64,000 nucleotides of DNA, taken from assembly GCA_973895155.1 (NCBI GenBank), contig OZ316891.1:23498001-23562000 (forward strand), in the 5' to 3' direction. Positions 35,472 through 47,516 of the stretch are shown here, in pieces (the first letter of the stretch is position 1; every line of letters begins with the position of its first letter). This stretch comes from Marsupella aquatica (taxonomy: Eukaryota > Marchantiophyta). Under the pieces are notes generated by a model, which saw only the letters and a program-made list of their open reading frames with translations, made no database searches and was not told the origin of the DNA. Both the position numbers and the translations under genes were made by a program.

Positions 35472-38170
35472 GAGCCCGCCCTGCCCACTCACGCCTCCTA
35501 CCTCCACGTCCGCCCTTCCTTAAAGGAACGGCGCCCTTGCACCATCATGACACCGGTGGTGGATCCTCAATGGACGCCCCCAACGCTTCCCCCGCAGCCA
35601 CTGCCGTTGGTCTGTCCTCTGACAGATTACCTGCCCTGGACCGAGTCAACTCTTCATCGGCTTGACTGGGTCCACCCTCGGCTTTGGCCTCTCCAGCATG
35701 TTCTAGTGGAGGATCCGGTATCTTGGCTTCATCAATAGCTGTCCCGGCCTCGGCCTTGCCATCCCCACCTTCTTCAACAGGTGGATCTACTACCATAATC
35801 ATGCCGGAGGTTGGTGCCGGGTTGACCTCTTGGGTCACAACGGCTTGGTAAGCCGTATAACTCCCAGACCCAAAAGGTTTCCGCTTCTTTTTCTTCCCTA
35901 TTTTGGTAGCTGGTCCCTTCCCCTTGCTACCTACCTCCGGCACCGGGGCGAGTGTCTCGGCTTGTCTTTCGGCCAGTACCCCTCCTGGTAACGGAGTTCC
36001 CTCAATTGGAGTTGGACCAGATGAAGCTAAGCACTTAAGTACTACGGCCTATTTCTTTAGCTGCTCCGTTTGGTTGTCGGCCCGCCGCTGTAAGTTCTCC
36101 GTCTTCCTGGTGGTTTCCTCCAACTCCTCCTGGGCTTCCTCCAGGTCCTTCCATCCCTCCTGCAGCTCCTTTCTCGCTTCTTCCAATTCCAATTTTAAGG
36201 TAGCCCTCTCCTCTTGGGTTGCTCTTAGCTCCTTGTCGAGCTCTGCTACGACCTCAGACTCCATCTTATTCATCTTGGCATAAGTCTGGTCGAGTTGGTC
36301 ATCCTTCTCATGCAGGTCGGCCTTGAAGCTGGCCGTTAGGGACGCAAGCTCCTGCTACAGTGCAATAATCCCTTGATAGGATTTCCCTAACTCGGCCTCC
36401 TTCTGCTCAAGGGCTCCGCAGATATCTTTGAGCCCTCCTTTCAATGCCCTCTCCCTTCTCTGAGTCTCCCCCATGGCCCGGTTGTTGGCTGTTATGTGGG
36501 CCTCCTCTGTGTCCCTCAGCTTCAGCTTCCACTTTTCCCTGTCCTTGACCACGCTGGCCAACTCTCCTTGGGTCCGAGTTAGTTTATCTTTGATAATCTG
36601 ATTGCCAGACTGAGCGGCATCCGATTGTCCTTGCATGATGTTTAGCTCATGTCGCTTAATCTGCAACTCATCTTGGGCTTTCTTAGCCGCCTGCAGGTCT
36701 TTCACCTCGGCTTCCATCTCCCTATGCCATCGGATGACCTTGTCCTTCTTGCTTCTCTCCAAAGCTACCGCTTCTTCTAATTGGTGCTTCTCCAACATCT
36801 CCCTCTAGAAAAAAGGTCCCTACTCCAACTCCTCCCCAAAGATGCTGAGCGCCAGGTCCCCACACATCTCCCCGTACTCCATGGCTCTATCTTTAGCATA
36901 GGTGGAGTAAGTAGAAGTCATCGGCATCAACCACCTCGGCCTCTGTTCCCAAGCCGCCTTGCGGATTTCTTCTACGGTGGCAAGAGGGTTGCTTCTTTTT
37001 TTGGCAAGCCGCCTGATGTCCCTCGGCCAATCTCCTCTTGGTAAATCTTTCTCCCTAGCGAGGGTTGCTTTCTCTTCCTCCCTAAGTCGCTCCTGAAATT
37101 CTTGTGCCGTCTCCTTTATGCCGTCAAAGCTTGGGGGAGCAACCTCTGGTGGGGGAGACTCGGGGCTACACTGCTGGGTGGGGTCCCCTCAAACTACTCT
37201 TGGAAGGGTGGGGATAAATCGGCCACAGGTCCTTACTCCTAGAACATGATGATCCGACCCATAGCCGGAGTTATCATTGCTGTAGTCCTCCACCACCTCC
37301 TCCACTGCTTGGACTCCCGGCTTCCCCCTCTATTCCCTTAGTCCTGCCGTGAAAATGGCCTCATAGATCATGAGCTCTTGTTCCTCCTCTGGTTTCCAGG
37401 CTGTCCTCTCCCTGTGCTTTCCGCGGGAAGGAGCCTTAGGCTGCTCTGCCTCCGATTCGGGGCTTGAAGCTCCCACATACATTCGAAATCCCGGCTTGTG
37501 TTCCGGCCTCCTTCTCTCGTTGGCTCCGGTAAAGGGGTTTTCCCTCCTAAGTTGGCTTGAACCGGCCTCTGGGGTAGTGTCCTGTACCGGTGCCGTTCTC
37601 TCCTTCTCCAGCAATTTCAGCAGATTTTGCATGCCTAATTGCTGCATTGGCAAGTCTTCTTTCCTTGGCCAAAACACCTGCTCAATCGTAGGACTGGCAG
37701 GCTGGTTGGGCTCTTCTGTTGCCGTCCTCTGCTCCGGAACCTCCTCCGGTGCCCTTGCCGATAGGGGAAGTACTGGGGCAAAGATTTGACTTCTGGCATA
37801 CCGGCACAATAGTGGCATGTGATAGCCAAGCCGGGACACGCTTCCCATGCCGATCACATGTTGTTCCTCCTTCAAGATCTTCTTCAGTTGGTTGAGGAGG
37901 TACCCATTGTAATCCCGGCTTGGGTCTGGCCTTTCTGCCAGGTAGACCTGAGCCTTGCCGATCTCTGCCCTCGGCAAGTTACAATGCATGGTCACCTGCA
38001 AGAAATCAATCATCTCTCCGATGTGCGGGTTGGTGCAGGTGTTCCGGAAGAAGCCATTCTTCGCTGATGGTCCTGGGAATGACCGGAACTCCTTGTCAGG
38101 TAAGGTCTTCCTGGTATCAACCTTGGTCTTATTACCCATCGGCAAGCCAAACACCTCGGCAATCACCCGG
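35472..38170 (-). pseudogene. ORF3 copy with coiled coil, minus strand
   Basis: Read right to left: MIAEVFGLPMGNKTKV (about 38166) through PNPHIGEMIDF-type sequence, the linker, the coiled coil (36798-36049) and the Ala-rich tail ending at 35545. The N-terminal third is missing because the copy stops at 38170. The TAG at 36355-36357 stands where Gypsy-2 has CAG at 20406-20408. The TGA at 37189-37191 and TAG at 36805-36807 are shared with Gypsy-2 at the same points. The tail has a small indel relative to Gypsy-2. Confidence 0.8.
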
Positions 38171-40366
38171 TGTCCGGGGAACCGTTTGAAGCGGTCTGAA
38201 AACTAGTTTCTATAGTTTCTTAGGGACTGATTTGAGAATAAGTGTAAATCACTTTCTAAATACTTAATCTTTTATCAAATCTCATTTACTAGTTTCATCT
38301 AAGTTTCTAACACTTGAGCATTTTAAAAACAAGTTTAAACATAAGTTCTTTTAAGAATCTTACACTTTTTTGTTTATTTTTATTGTATTTTTATGTTTAC
38401 CCTAATTTTTAACCACTAGTTTCTAAAGTTTCTCTAAGTTCATTCTTGTTTTAAATCTAATACATAATCCTTCCTTAAGTTTAGTTCAAATGAAAAACTT
38501 TTGAATAAATTCTTTCCATCCATTTCATTTTTAAATTCAGGAGTTGCAATCAATTTTAATGGATAAACCACTCATTTATTTCTTAGGTTTGAAGTTACAT
38601 GGGTTTTTGGCTGTCTCAAACTCTAGATTCTCAACGTCACTTCAGCTCAGGTCAGTCTCAGTTCATTAGGTCAGTCGTCAATTGTTTTGCTCAAACATTT
38701 GCTACAGAGCCTCATTCGCTGACGAGCCTCCCTTTCGTCTTCATTTCTTTTCTTTTCTTCCCGGGTCTCTCCTTCAAGCCCTCCTTTCCTCCTCGTCTCA
38801 ACTTTCCAATCCCATAAAAGGAAAAACCTTTGTCCAACTTCCCCTTCACCATCCATTCTTATTCCAAAACAGAGCGCCGATCTACTTCCTACTCCTTAGT
38901 TTAAACTAAATCATAAACAATTCTTGTTTTAATTCTCTTAATGCTCGGTCTATTCCTTCCTGGAAATTAAATCCGAACTATCTTAGGCTTCAGGTCATTG
39001 TACTTCCATGGGAAACTGGTCTCAAGTCATTTTTTCCATTTTTCCACTTCAATGTTTAGCCTTCATTGCCATTCTCCTTTATTTTCCAAGTCATCCAACG
39101 CAACATCTCCAGAATCCTTCCTGGAACTTTATCTTCATTTTTATCTTAGTAACATGGCATCGAAGTAGTCATCCCTTAGATCAAAACTACTTCTTCTCGT
39201 TCCTCTTAACTCAGCCGACTCCTCTCTCTCACTTGAGACTTTCGCAGCTATAATGCCTCCTTAAGTCACTATCAACTTTTCATTTCTTTACTGCAAATCA
39301 ATCTTCTTTCTGGATTTTCCCTCAACGCTTTATCTTCTTTTGCCGTTCGTTCAATCTCACGTTTTTATTTTTCTTTGCCATCTTTGCACTGTCGCTTCTC
39401 TGCTCTTCTCAGATCGCCTTACTCATTGTAATTCTGTTTCCAGCACCAGTTCCTCTCTCGCATCCGCCATAGCCTTAGACTCTTCACTTGTAAATTTCCT
39501 CTATCCACAATCACGTCATCCTGCGCTATTCGCCTTGCTCACTGGTTCTCTTTGTCTTCACCATAGCCTTGAATCTTCACGATCAATTTTCCCCTTTTCT
39601 CCAAATTTGCGCGCGATGCCCTTTTTTAGTTCCTCCATTCTTCTCTATCCCCGCACATTACTCCGCTATCTCTCTACCTCTAATTTTCACTTTCAAAATT
39701 GTTTTCCCGTGCTCCTCCGACTGCTGTGCACTGCGCTCCAAACCACTCTAATCAAATGACCTCTCTAGTCTGTGCCTGCCTTATCCTTGTACATACGTTC
39801 ATTCGTTTCAGTTCTTCTCTTCCTACTAAAGCTTCAGATCACCCCCTTGAAAACAAACCTTGTCGCTCTTCTTCGCCCCTCCTACAAGGGGTATAACAAC
39901 GGTGACACGAAACAGGTAACAAAATTCCTGTTATCAGATAACTCTTAACTGGTAACAGGAAAGTCTTATGGTAAAAGTGTACTTTTTGGCTAAGTTTGCA
40001 AAAAATTAACGTCATTTTCCACCACATCATCAAGTTGAACGTCTTGTTAGTGCCAAATGTGACAAGGTCAGATATAAGCCAAGGGTGTGGTCACAGCTGC
40101 AAAGAGAGGTTCCAAACCGAGTGTCCATTTGTTCTACATGAATAATGTTGTCACTGAATATCCCTGCTATTTAGATACAGCATCATTTCAGAACAGTCCA
40201 GTTCAGAAAGCGCAGTTTGGCCTATGAGAAGGAAAAATAAAATCCATGCAGGGATGGAGTAATTTAGGGTGGGACCCACCCTAAATCCAGTTATAGGCTT
40301 AAACAACCAATCGGCGAAGAAGGGTTCTGGAGTTTGCAATATTGGAGCCGGACAGAGTGTGAAAAC
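38171..40366. other. no gene seen; AT-rich then pyrimidine-rich spacer
   Basis: 38171-38600 is AT-rich. About 38600-39900 is strongly pyrimidine-rich on the + strand (cttctcttcc-type runs), which yields open frames without protein character. I see no domain, tRNA or repeat of note. Confidence 0.55.
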
Positions 40367-40592
40367 TAGCGCCCGGCGCTAACAAAGCTTTAACAGGGAC
40401 AAAAGTTTAAGTTAAGGGACAACGACATGACAATAACCAGATCAAATTCAAAACTTTGAAATATTAATGTTCTAGAACCAGCGCCAGGCGCTAACCAAAA
40501 GCAAGAAAAAACAAGTGTAATATCCGTTGACTACAAACAAAAACCATAGTATCCATTACAAAAAACGACAGTCTCTAGAATGTCGTGTTACT

Positions 40593-41000
40593 CTACAAAC
40601 CATTCACGTTCTGCCTATCCAGCACGAGTTTGACTTCCGCAACTGTGAAAATGGGCTGGCTACACAAGGTAGACTCCTCTACATGAAACTTGAAGACATT
40701 TATAAACACCCAATACAAATGTTTACAAGGCATATATGGCTTGCCGCGAGAATGACGACGGAAGAAATCCTCACCAGAACAGGTTTGGAAGACGCAAATA
40801 TGGACAAAGTGTTTAGGGATCGAAGGTTCTCGTGGGTCCGGATTTTGAATTGCTTCCCAAATGCAATTCCAATACCCACATCCCACTCGCCATCCAGGAT
40901 CATAGCTTCTTTCCGAGCCGACTCCATTCGGGATATAACCACCGTGCTAGCAAATAGTAAATAGATATTCTCATACGAGCCAATTTTGCCTCGTACAAGC
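40593..41000 (-). pseudogene. fragment C: transposase C-terminus with SWIM-like end
   Basis: Minus-strand remnant: SRMESARKEAMI and GKQFKIRTHEN in one frame, then, after a shift, GKPYMPCKHLYWVFINVFKF, STLCSQPIFTVAEVKLVLDR. It aligns with the C-terminus of transposase A. The C-x-C half of the SWIM motif is damaged (CSG in place of CSC). The rest of this copy is gone at about 41000. Confidence 0.7.
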
Positions 41001-41140
41001 AAAATTTTGTCTCGTACGAGTAAACAAGTTTATCGTATGAGCATATCTATTTACTTGTACGAGTTTCTGTTTTCTTGTATGAGTTTCTGTTTTCTTGTAT
41101 GAGTATTTTCTTTTCTTGTATGCATTTTAGTTTCTTCTCT
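40950..41140. repeat. short repeats around CTCGTACGAG / CTTGTATGAG
   Basis: About eight near-copies of tcgtacgag or ttgtatgag in AT-rich DNA at the junction between fragment C and copy A. A related cttgtatgagttttgctg lies near 52640 at the A/B junction. Possibly remnants of element ends. Confidence 0.45.
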
Positions 41141-41412
41141 TCACGGTATGTAGCGTCCATATATGCAATAATTGTGCGGACAATATTATGGCGGGTCCCA
41201 CCATTGTACAACATCAGAGGAAATTTCTTGACGATTTCACACAAGGACTCCAATATATTGCCACGAAATATGAAGTCAAAACAAAGTCATACAATACTAG
41301 CGCCCGACGCTAGTATTGTATTATACAAAAAAACAACACTTTAAGAACTCACACTTCTGCCCGTTAGAAAAGACAAACTACAATTGTAGCTATTCAACGA
41401 TAAAGCAACAGT

Positions 41413-44400
41413 CTACGTTCTCGTTCCCAACTGCCTATCAAGTATGTAACGGACTTCTCCCAACGTTAGAATTGGCTGGCTACATAATGTCGAATCAAGC
41501 ACATCCAGTTTGAACACATTCTTGAACACCCAATACACATGTTTGCAAGGCATGTAAGGCTTCCGATAAGTATGCCGACAGTAGAAATACTCGCAAGAGC
41601 AACATGGGAAACAACATATCTGAACCCAATAAGAGGCGACTGATCTCTCATGTTCATGGGTCCGGATACAAAACTGTTTCCCCGACGCATTTCCACTCGT
41701 GATCTCTCTCTCCAATGACGCTCATCACTTCTTTTTCAGAGGCTTCAATTCTCTTCAAATGTGTTTGGGTAAGATGCACTCTTTGCAAGCATTTCTTCCC
41801 GTTCCTTGAAGCGCACCTCACAGATGGGTCAGTTAGGTTGATCCTCTCCGAGAAAAGATTGACATCAATCCGTAATGCAGAAGGCAACGGTGCTTCGATT
41901 TCATCTCCACGGCCTTCGGAGAGAATAAGGCCTTGTTCTTTCAAAAATTGAATCTCTGCTCCAGAAAGATTGGTCCCTCTGGCAATTGGGAGATGTGAAG
42001 GAACATTGGGAATGTTCGAGACTCCTCTCCTTGTTGTGCTTCGGTGACAGTGGTTGTTGGGGCAAAACCATATCTGATCGTTATAAGGTTGGCCCCTGAA
42101 CATTCTGCATCCTCTCACGGAAATTGCAACAACACCATCTGGATTCGGAAGGCCAACCTTCTTTACTCGATTTCGACATTCATCCTCGCATTCATTACGA
42201 CTACCTCCGCGTCCAAGGGTTCCGTTACCCCGTTTTGAGGTCCGACGCAACTGCCAGGCACCGGGAGGTACTTCACTTTCCATTGGGGAAACTGAATGAC
42301 AATATGTAGTCTCGATAGGTATTGCAGGCATCACTGGTGGGACAGAGGATCTCGTTGCTCGACGCGTAGGTGTGTCAATGACCACAACTTCCTCAGAAGC
42401 ATCGCTTTTTGACAAATTATGGACCGCATCAATTCCACCGGCTGAAGGCGTAGAAGGCATTTTCTCAAAATCAGTGGAATGCAGGTTTCTCCTTTTCAAA
42501 CCTTTTGTATTTGGTGAAGTAACAAGGATGGTATCATGCCTGTGCGAGTCTTTTGCCAAGACGTTCCCAGTTGCATGTCCTTTTCGTTTCACCGATCGAG
42601 TTACAACATCACCATTCAATGGAACGCTTCTTTCCAAATCAAACTCAGCAGCGTTCGACAGGAGGAGATTGGTGGCTTCCTCAAAGAGACGCGGTGACCC
42701 CGCCAGGTCCGCCGATCTGAAGGCAAGCTCAAAAATAGTTGGGCCAGTTCCTCTGCTCAATCCCCTTTTGTATGCAGTATAAGCAGCAATTTGAGCAACC
42801 GCTCTATTTTGGTCCGTTTTGCATCCTTCAAACAGACCAACCTTTTTTTTCTGTTGCCATGCTTTCATTCTAGCATGCCTAGATTCCGAACCAATACAAT
42901 TAGGAATCATCCCAGCCTCTTCGGCACTCTTGCTCTGAAACATTGCATGCAAGGGTCTAGTACATGCAAGAAATTGTACACAAAAGTGGCAACACAATGG
43001 CAATAACAGTAGCGCCAGACGCTAATAAACTGATGATGATATTTCCATGTAAAGAACCGTTTAACACAGAATAAAGGCAGTCCTTACATCACGCATAGTC
43101 CAAACGGATTATTAGCACTCGGCGCTACTATTGTGGATAACAAACTCTTCTATCTCACACATGCTTCACTAGTGCCGAGCGCTATTAATGGGAACATGCA
43201 TCCTAGAGCAATGTATAACTCACCAGTCTTATGAAGTTTCCCCATTGTCTCCATCGGACAACCCACCAAGACAGCCACCCTTGCAGCATCCGAAGTTTGC
43301 CTGAGTGACAATTGCCAGACCTCCACCAGTCATCGATTTCCCTCGAGATTCGATATGCTTTCAAGAAAGTTGGCGCGTTCCGAAGATGATCCCACATCTC
43401 CTTGTGCTCTCCGTGCTTTCCATCTTTTACACCTTCTCGGGAATGACGATGAAAAGATTGGAAAAAATGAAAGGCATCTGATCTTTCTTGCTCTGGGTTG
43501 GGTACATCGTCAAAGAACACGTTTTGAACAACATTCCAACCAGCCTGAGCATTGTCCGCCATGAATCCCCGAATTGTAACATCTTGTAAACCATTTTCAT
43601 CGGCAACCTCTAACATCAAACGCCAGGCTCTCTCCAGAGATTTTGCATCTTCGGCCTTTAGCTCACAAGTGAATATGGTGCAAAGTGCCCGGTAATGATG
43701 ATCATATACATGGGCACTGAAAGTAAGCCAATCTGCCGTGCTTCGATGCATGACGTCAAAACTTACCCATGAACCCTCTAACGACCCACCAGGTTTCATT
43801 CTTTGGAGCAGGTCCAGACCACTCCCGTCACCTTTTACGGTCATTTTAAAGATATGAGCACTCTCGTCACGACAGCCTTGACCAGGGAGCAAGAACCTAT
43901 GAAGAAAAGGCAGTCGGATACACTTTTGCATCCTCACAAGAAATTCCAGTTCCCCTTTCCCCTTCTGATCTTGACGGACACTCCTTAAGACGGATGCAAA
44001 CTTTTGAGGAGATGCGACGACAATTAGGGACTCCCAGATTTCCTCCTCTTCTTCAAGAGAGATTTCTTCAACAGAGGCCTCGCAAAATGTATTCGTCAGT
44101 GTCTCAGTCGCAGAGTTTTTAATCCCTGCTGGGGATGCCATGGGGTTTGCAGTGAATCCCTTCTCCAGATGAGACCTTGCAACCTTTTCTGCCTCCCTCA
44201 AAAAGACCCGTCGACTGGGATGATTGTGAAATCCCATATGAACAGCTAGTCACGACATCTAGGCCAAAGACTTCACGCCAACTTTTGCAGATGGATACAT
44301 GTAGAACATTAGAGCAGGGCAGGCCTCAACGCACATCGGAGGTTTGGAGCAATGGTGACAAACAACTCCACCTTCGGAGATCAATTCCCCAACTCGGAAT

Positions 44401-45224
44401 GGGCCCGAAAGTTTTGGGGTTCTTGCCCACATCTCATTATTTCAAAACTTGTTGTCTTTCCACCACGGACAAGCATTATTTCGACATTGCAGCGATCCCA
44501 TACACTGGACTTTCCCGAAATCCCACATTTTCTTTGGAAGAACATTTGAAGACGTTTTTACAATCCGAGTCCAATAATAACAATCCTTACCACGATCCAT
44601 ATCTTTCAAATGTTCACCTTTTGCGTTCACACAGTCTACAGGGGGTAACTCAAAAACCACATTCCCATTGTAAGATGTGGGAAGACTAGGCACTACATGA
44701 TGAACAAAATCACTCCCCCTTATAAACCGAGACAATTCACTATGACCTTTGGATTTCAAGATTGTATCCATTGCACTCTGCCGGTACACATTCAAAGGCC
44801 CAATCTTTTCTCGATCCGCATTAGACTCCTTTTTAACCTCGAATGGGTAAAGTGGAATCTTCTCTCCGAGAGTAGTTGTCGCTTGCTTATCATCTCCAGA
44901 ACTTTCTGAGAGTTTGATGACATCGAGTTTAGCCGCTGTGGGAGGACGAGTATAGGAGGCCCCAAAATCTCTCAAAACAAAAACCTCATATTCTTTCGGA
45001 GCCTCCAGAGTCCAATATCTTTGACCATGAACAACATCGTAGAAAACTGGAGTCTCCCCCAAACAAACCGACACTAACGAGATTGCTAAAATAGACTCCT
45101 TGGGGACATCAAATCTCACTCCCAAATATTCCTCTGAAACACGCTTTGATTCAGATGATTCAAGGATGGGAATTGTGATTACATCCCGAGTGTCCTTCCT
45201 CGTGACAACGATATTTTGAGCCAT
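41413..45224 (-). pseudogene. MULE-like transposase, copy A
   Basis: Starts at ATG 45224 (MAQNIVVTRKDTRD; the matching Met exists in copy B). Exon 1 45224-43224, intron 42935-43223 (GTGAGT...CAG), exon 2 42934-41413. Domains: variable N-terminus; Cys/His region with CMGSLQCRNNACPWW, CHHCSKPPMCVEACPALMF and GFHNHPS, like GCM1/WRKY-type zinc fingers of MULE transposases; DDE-type core with WVSFDVMHRS and GFMADNAQAGWNVV, then DAFHFFQSFHRH; a second Cys-rich region (CEDECRNRVKKVG, IWFCPNNHCH); and a SWIM finger (CSCEYFYCRH...MPCKHVYWVF). In-frame TGA, TAG and TGA between 44437 and 44250 and a shift in a GA run near 41705 inactivate it. It would cut and move the element. Confidence 0.75.
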
Positions 45225-46004
45225 GGCTTCAAAAGAGGGATATGCATTTGCCCCGCGCAAAATGAAATATGTTTATCATGAGATCCGAGTACGAGAAGTA
45301 AACGTTCGATTCTCATTATAGAGTTGTTGTGGATTTGGACACACTCCATCAATGACGTTTTGTCGTCTTACCAACGGCAGGATTCGGGTTCATAGTTACT
45401 AGCGCCTGGCGCTACCTCTAAGTGTAAAACACTCTTGGGTGAGGACTACAAATGCCAATAATAATAGCGCCTGGTGCTACCTCTGGGTGCAAACATTCTT
45501 GGGTGAGGAGTACGAAGGCAATAAATAATAGCGCCTGGCGCTACCTATTTCAATGGACTTGAAAACATTCAATGGAAGGATAAGTACAATAACGTGATAC
45601 AGTACGAGTAATTAAGTTGGCACGCTTGAAGATCTCCACTGGATCTTCGTGAATCCGATCCGCCCGGGTCCAAATGTGTCAGAGAGGAAGCGTCCACGAA
45701 AGTTATATCAGAGGGGCCTCTTTGAAGTGGGTACCCAGGACCAAGTGCAAACTCTCCTTATATCTAGTCGTTCCCCTCGGATGTCCTCATTGTCAAGCCA
45801 TTCTTGACTGAGTCGCAGTTGTGCCTCATCTTTCGGGCGCGTGGTTCCCGTTATCGCTTTCGGGCCCAGTTGTTCTTTTTGGCTTTCATGCGCGTTATTG
45901 TTCTCCTTCTCATCCTTGTTTCTCATTCTCGTCCTAGTTCACGCTGTTGTCCTCCTTCACATTCTCGTTCGCGCTTCTTTTTGTCGTCCTCTTCCTCACT
46001 TTCA
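45225..46004. promoter_or_regulatory. divergent intergenic region with three palindromes in a ~64-bp tandem array
   Basis: Lies between the transposase A start and the rightward Ser-rich gene. Units at 45400, 45465 and 45529 repeat a palindrome followed by ctacctct, then cttgggtgaggactac-type sequence and an AT-rich stretch. This is the only place where the sites form a regular array, and it is where a shared promoter should be. Confidence 0.5.
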
Positions 46005-46433
46005 ATGGCACCTCCACGAGGGAAGGCAAAGGAGGAGGCACTTCCCCCGAGTGACACAGACCGGGAGACCCCCATATCAAATAGCTTACCGCCTTGGTTG
46101 AATGCCGAGAGGACAACGGTTCCAATCTCAAAGAAGGGGAAACTCATCTCAAAGACAAAGAATGTCCCAACTGTGGGCCGCAGCAAAGGATCCAGTCGGC
46201 CAAATGCGAGCGGCCCAACTTCTGTTCCCGCTAGGGATATCGCCACTGCTTCAGTCGGCCGTCCAAGAGCCGACACTATCTGCACGAGAGTCTCCGTATC
46301 TTCTTCATCTACTGAGAGTGATCGTTCTTCGAGCGGGGACTCATCACCGAGCAGGCGAGGATTTGCGTGGTATGGATCGAGCGATTCGAATGACGACTCC
46401 GATGCGTACAAGCCAAGTTGGTGGGAAGACTGA
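46005..46433 (+). CDS. small Ser-rich protein, copy A, function unknown
   Basis: ATG 46005 gives 142 residues: MAPPRGKAKEEALPPSDTDR, a Lys-rich ISKKGKLISKTKN, then a Ser/Asp-rich tail (SSSSTESDRSSSGDSSPSRR, SDSNDDSDAYKPSWWED). The open frame extends upstream to 45804 but that part is low-complexity and less protein-like, so I prefer the internal Met. The tail looks like a phosphorylation-rich, disordered segment. Downstream DNA is AT-rich with no second exon visible. No equivalent gene is seen in copy B between 56380 and 57314. No domain recognised. Confidence 0.5.
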   Translation: MAPPRGKAKEEALPPSDTDRETPISNSLPPWLNAERTTVPISKKGKLISKTKNVPTVGRSKGSSRPNASGPTSVPARDIATASVGRPRADTICTRVSVSSSSTESDRSSSGDSSPSRRGFAWYGSSDSNDDSDAYKPSWWED

Positions 46434-47516
46434 TTTCACGTTGTCAGAGCGTATTGTTTGAGTGCTGGAGAGACTTGGAGGATCCACCGAGGTTGATAGG
46501 ATTTGTTTTCACTCTTTTCTTCCGATAGAAAACCCATACGGTTCCTTCATTGTATGCCGAATTTCTAGTGTAATGTAACATTTTGTATATGAACGGCACA
46601 GCCGTTCGTTTTTACCTCGGTGTCATTGATTTTGAATTTAGAAGACCAAGCCTAAATTTCCGGTTCTACTCCCGTGTTTGCATTGTATTTCTGAATGCGT
46701 ACATGATCTATTTCTTTGAAACACACGTTTGCTGTCAATGTTTTTACTAGCGTCTGGCGCTATTATGAGAAAAAAGTGTCTGTAACCCTGTCATGACAAG
46801 TCTTATCTCTAAAGTGTTTTTGATAGCGTTGGGCGCTATTAATGAAAGGAATCACAAGGCAGGAGTTATTTCTACTTTTATTTCAACAAATTCTGTTTAA
46901 TTGATGTGCATTTTAATAGCGCCAGGCGCTATTGTAATTCATTGGAATATTCGTTGAATGAATGGGTTCATGTGGTCATGTTGTTGTCATTGGACTCGGA
47001 TGTCATCATTTATTTGAATACTAGCGCCGAGCGCTAATACAGTTGGCTTGTCGATACCTTCACAATTGTGTTGATATTACTGCCCGTAGCTACATTTGAA
47101 AGTATGTTGAATAATAGCGCCTGGCGCTATCCACAACTATCGACACTGATGTGGTTACAACGGTCACTTTCCAACGGTAATATTATAGTAGATTGAGGTT
47201 CACGGAACCCTTTTTGCTTTTGTCTGGGATGAAAGTCCAATCGGATAATGCCATCTGTACTTGGGACCGTTGTACTCGAATGGCTGGTTCTATTGTATCG
47301 GTGTTTAATACGAGGTGGAGATTGCTCATTTGGGATAATTTAGTCCGTCTATGCGCTCAGACCTCGGATTGTATGAGTTTGTCAAGTGCATATGTGCATC
47401 CTTTATTGGTCCCGTACATTTTGAGATGTGATCGTCACAAGAACTGCACGGCGCGTACGACAGTGCCGGGTGGTCGAGTCACTCTCCACGGAAACTTTTG
47501 GCTAGGTGATACGAGA
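46434..47516. other. intergenic region with five palindromes
   Basis: No coding frame with domain character before the ATG at 47517, although an open frame upstream to 47193 exists. Palindromes start at 46748, 46824, 46917, 47022 and 47115, about 75-105 bp apart. The corresponding stretch in copy B also has five. Confidence 0.6.

Noticed and set aside
39340-39759. Open frame of 139 codons on the plus strand
   Set aside because: It results from pyrimidine-rich composition; no domain, biased Ser/Leu/Phe content.
40527-40964. Open frame of 145 codons on the plus strand
   Set aside because: It is the opposite strand of the transposase fragment C, whose minus-strand translation aligns with transposase A.
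45804-46004. Upstream extension of the Ser-rich protein to a start at 45804
   Set aside because: This part is hydrophobic/low-complexity from a ttctcattctc-rich stretch; the Met at 46005 opens protein-like sequence.
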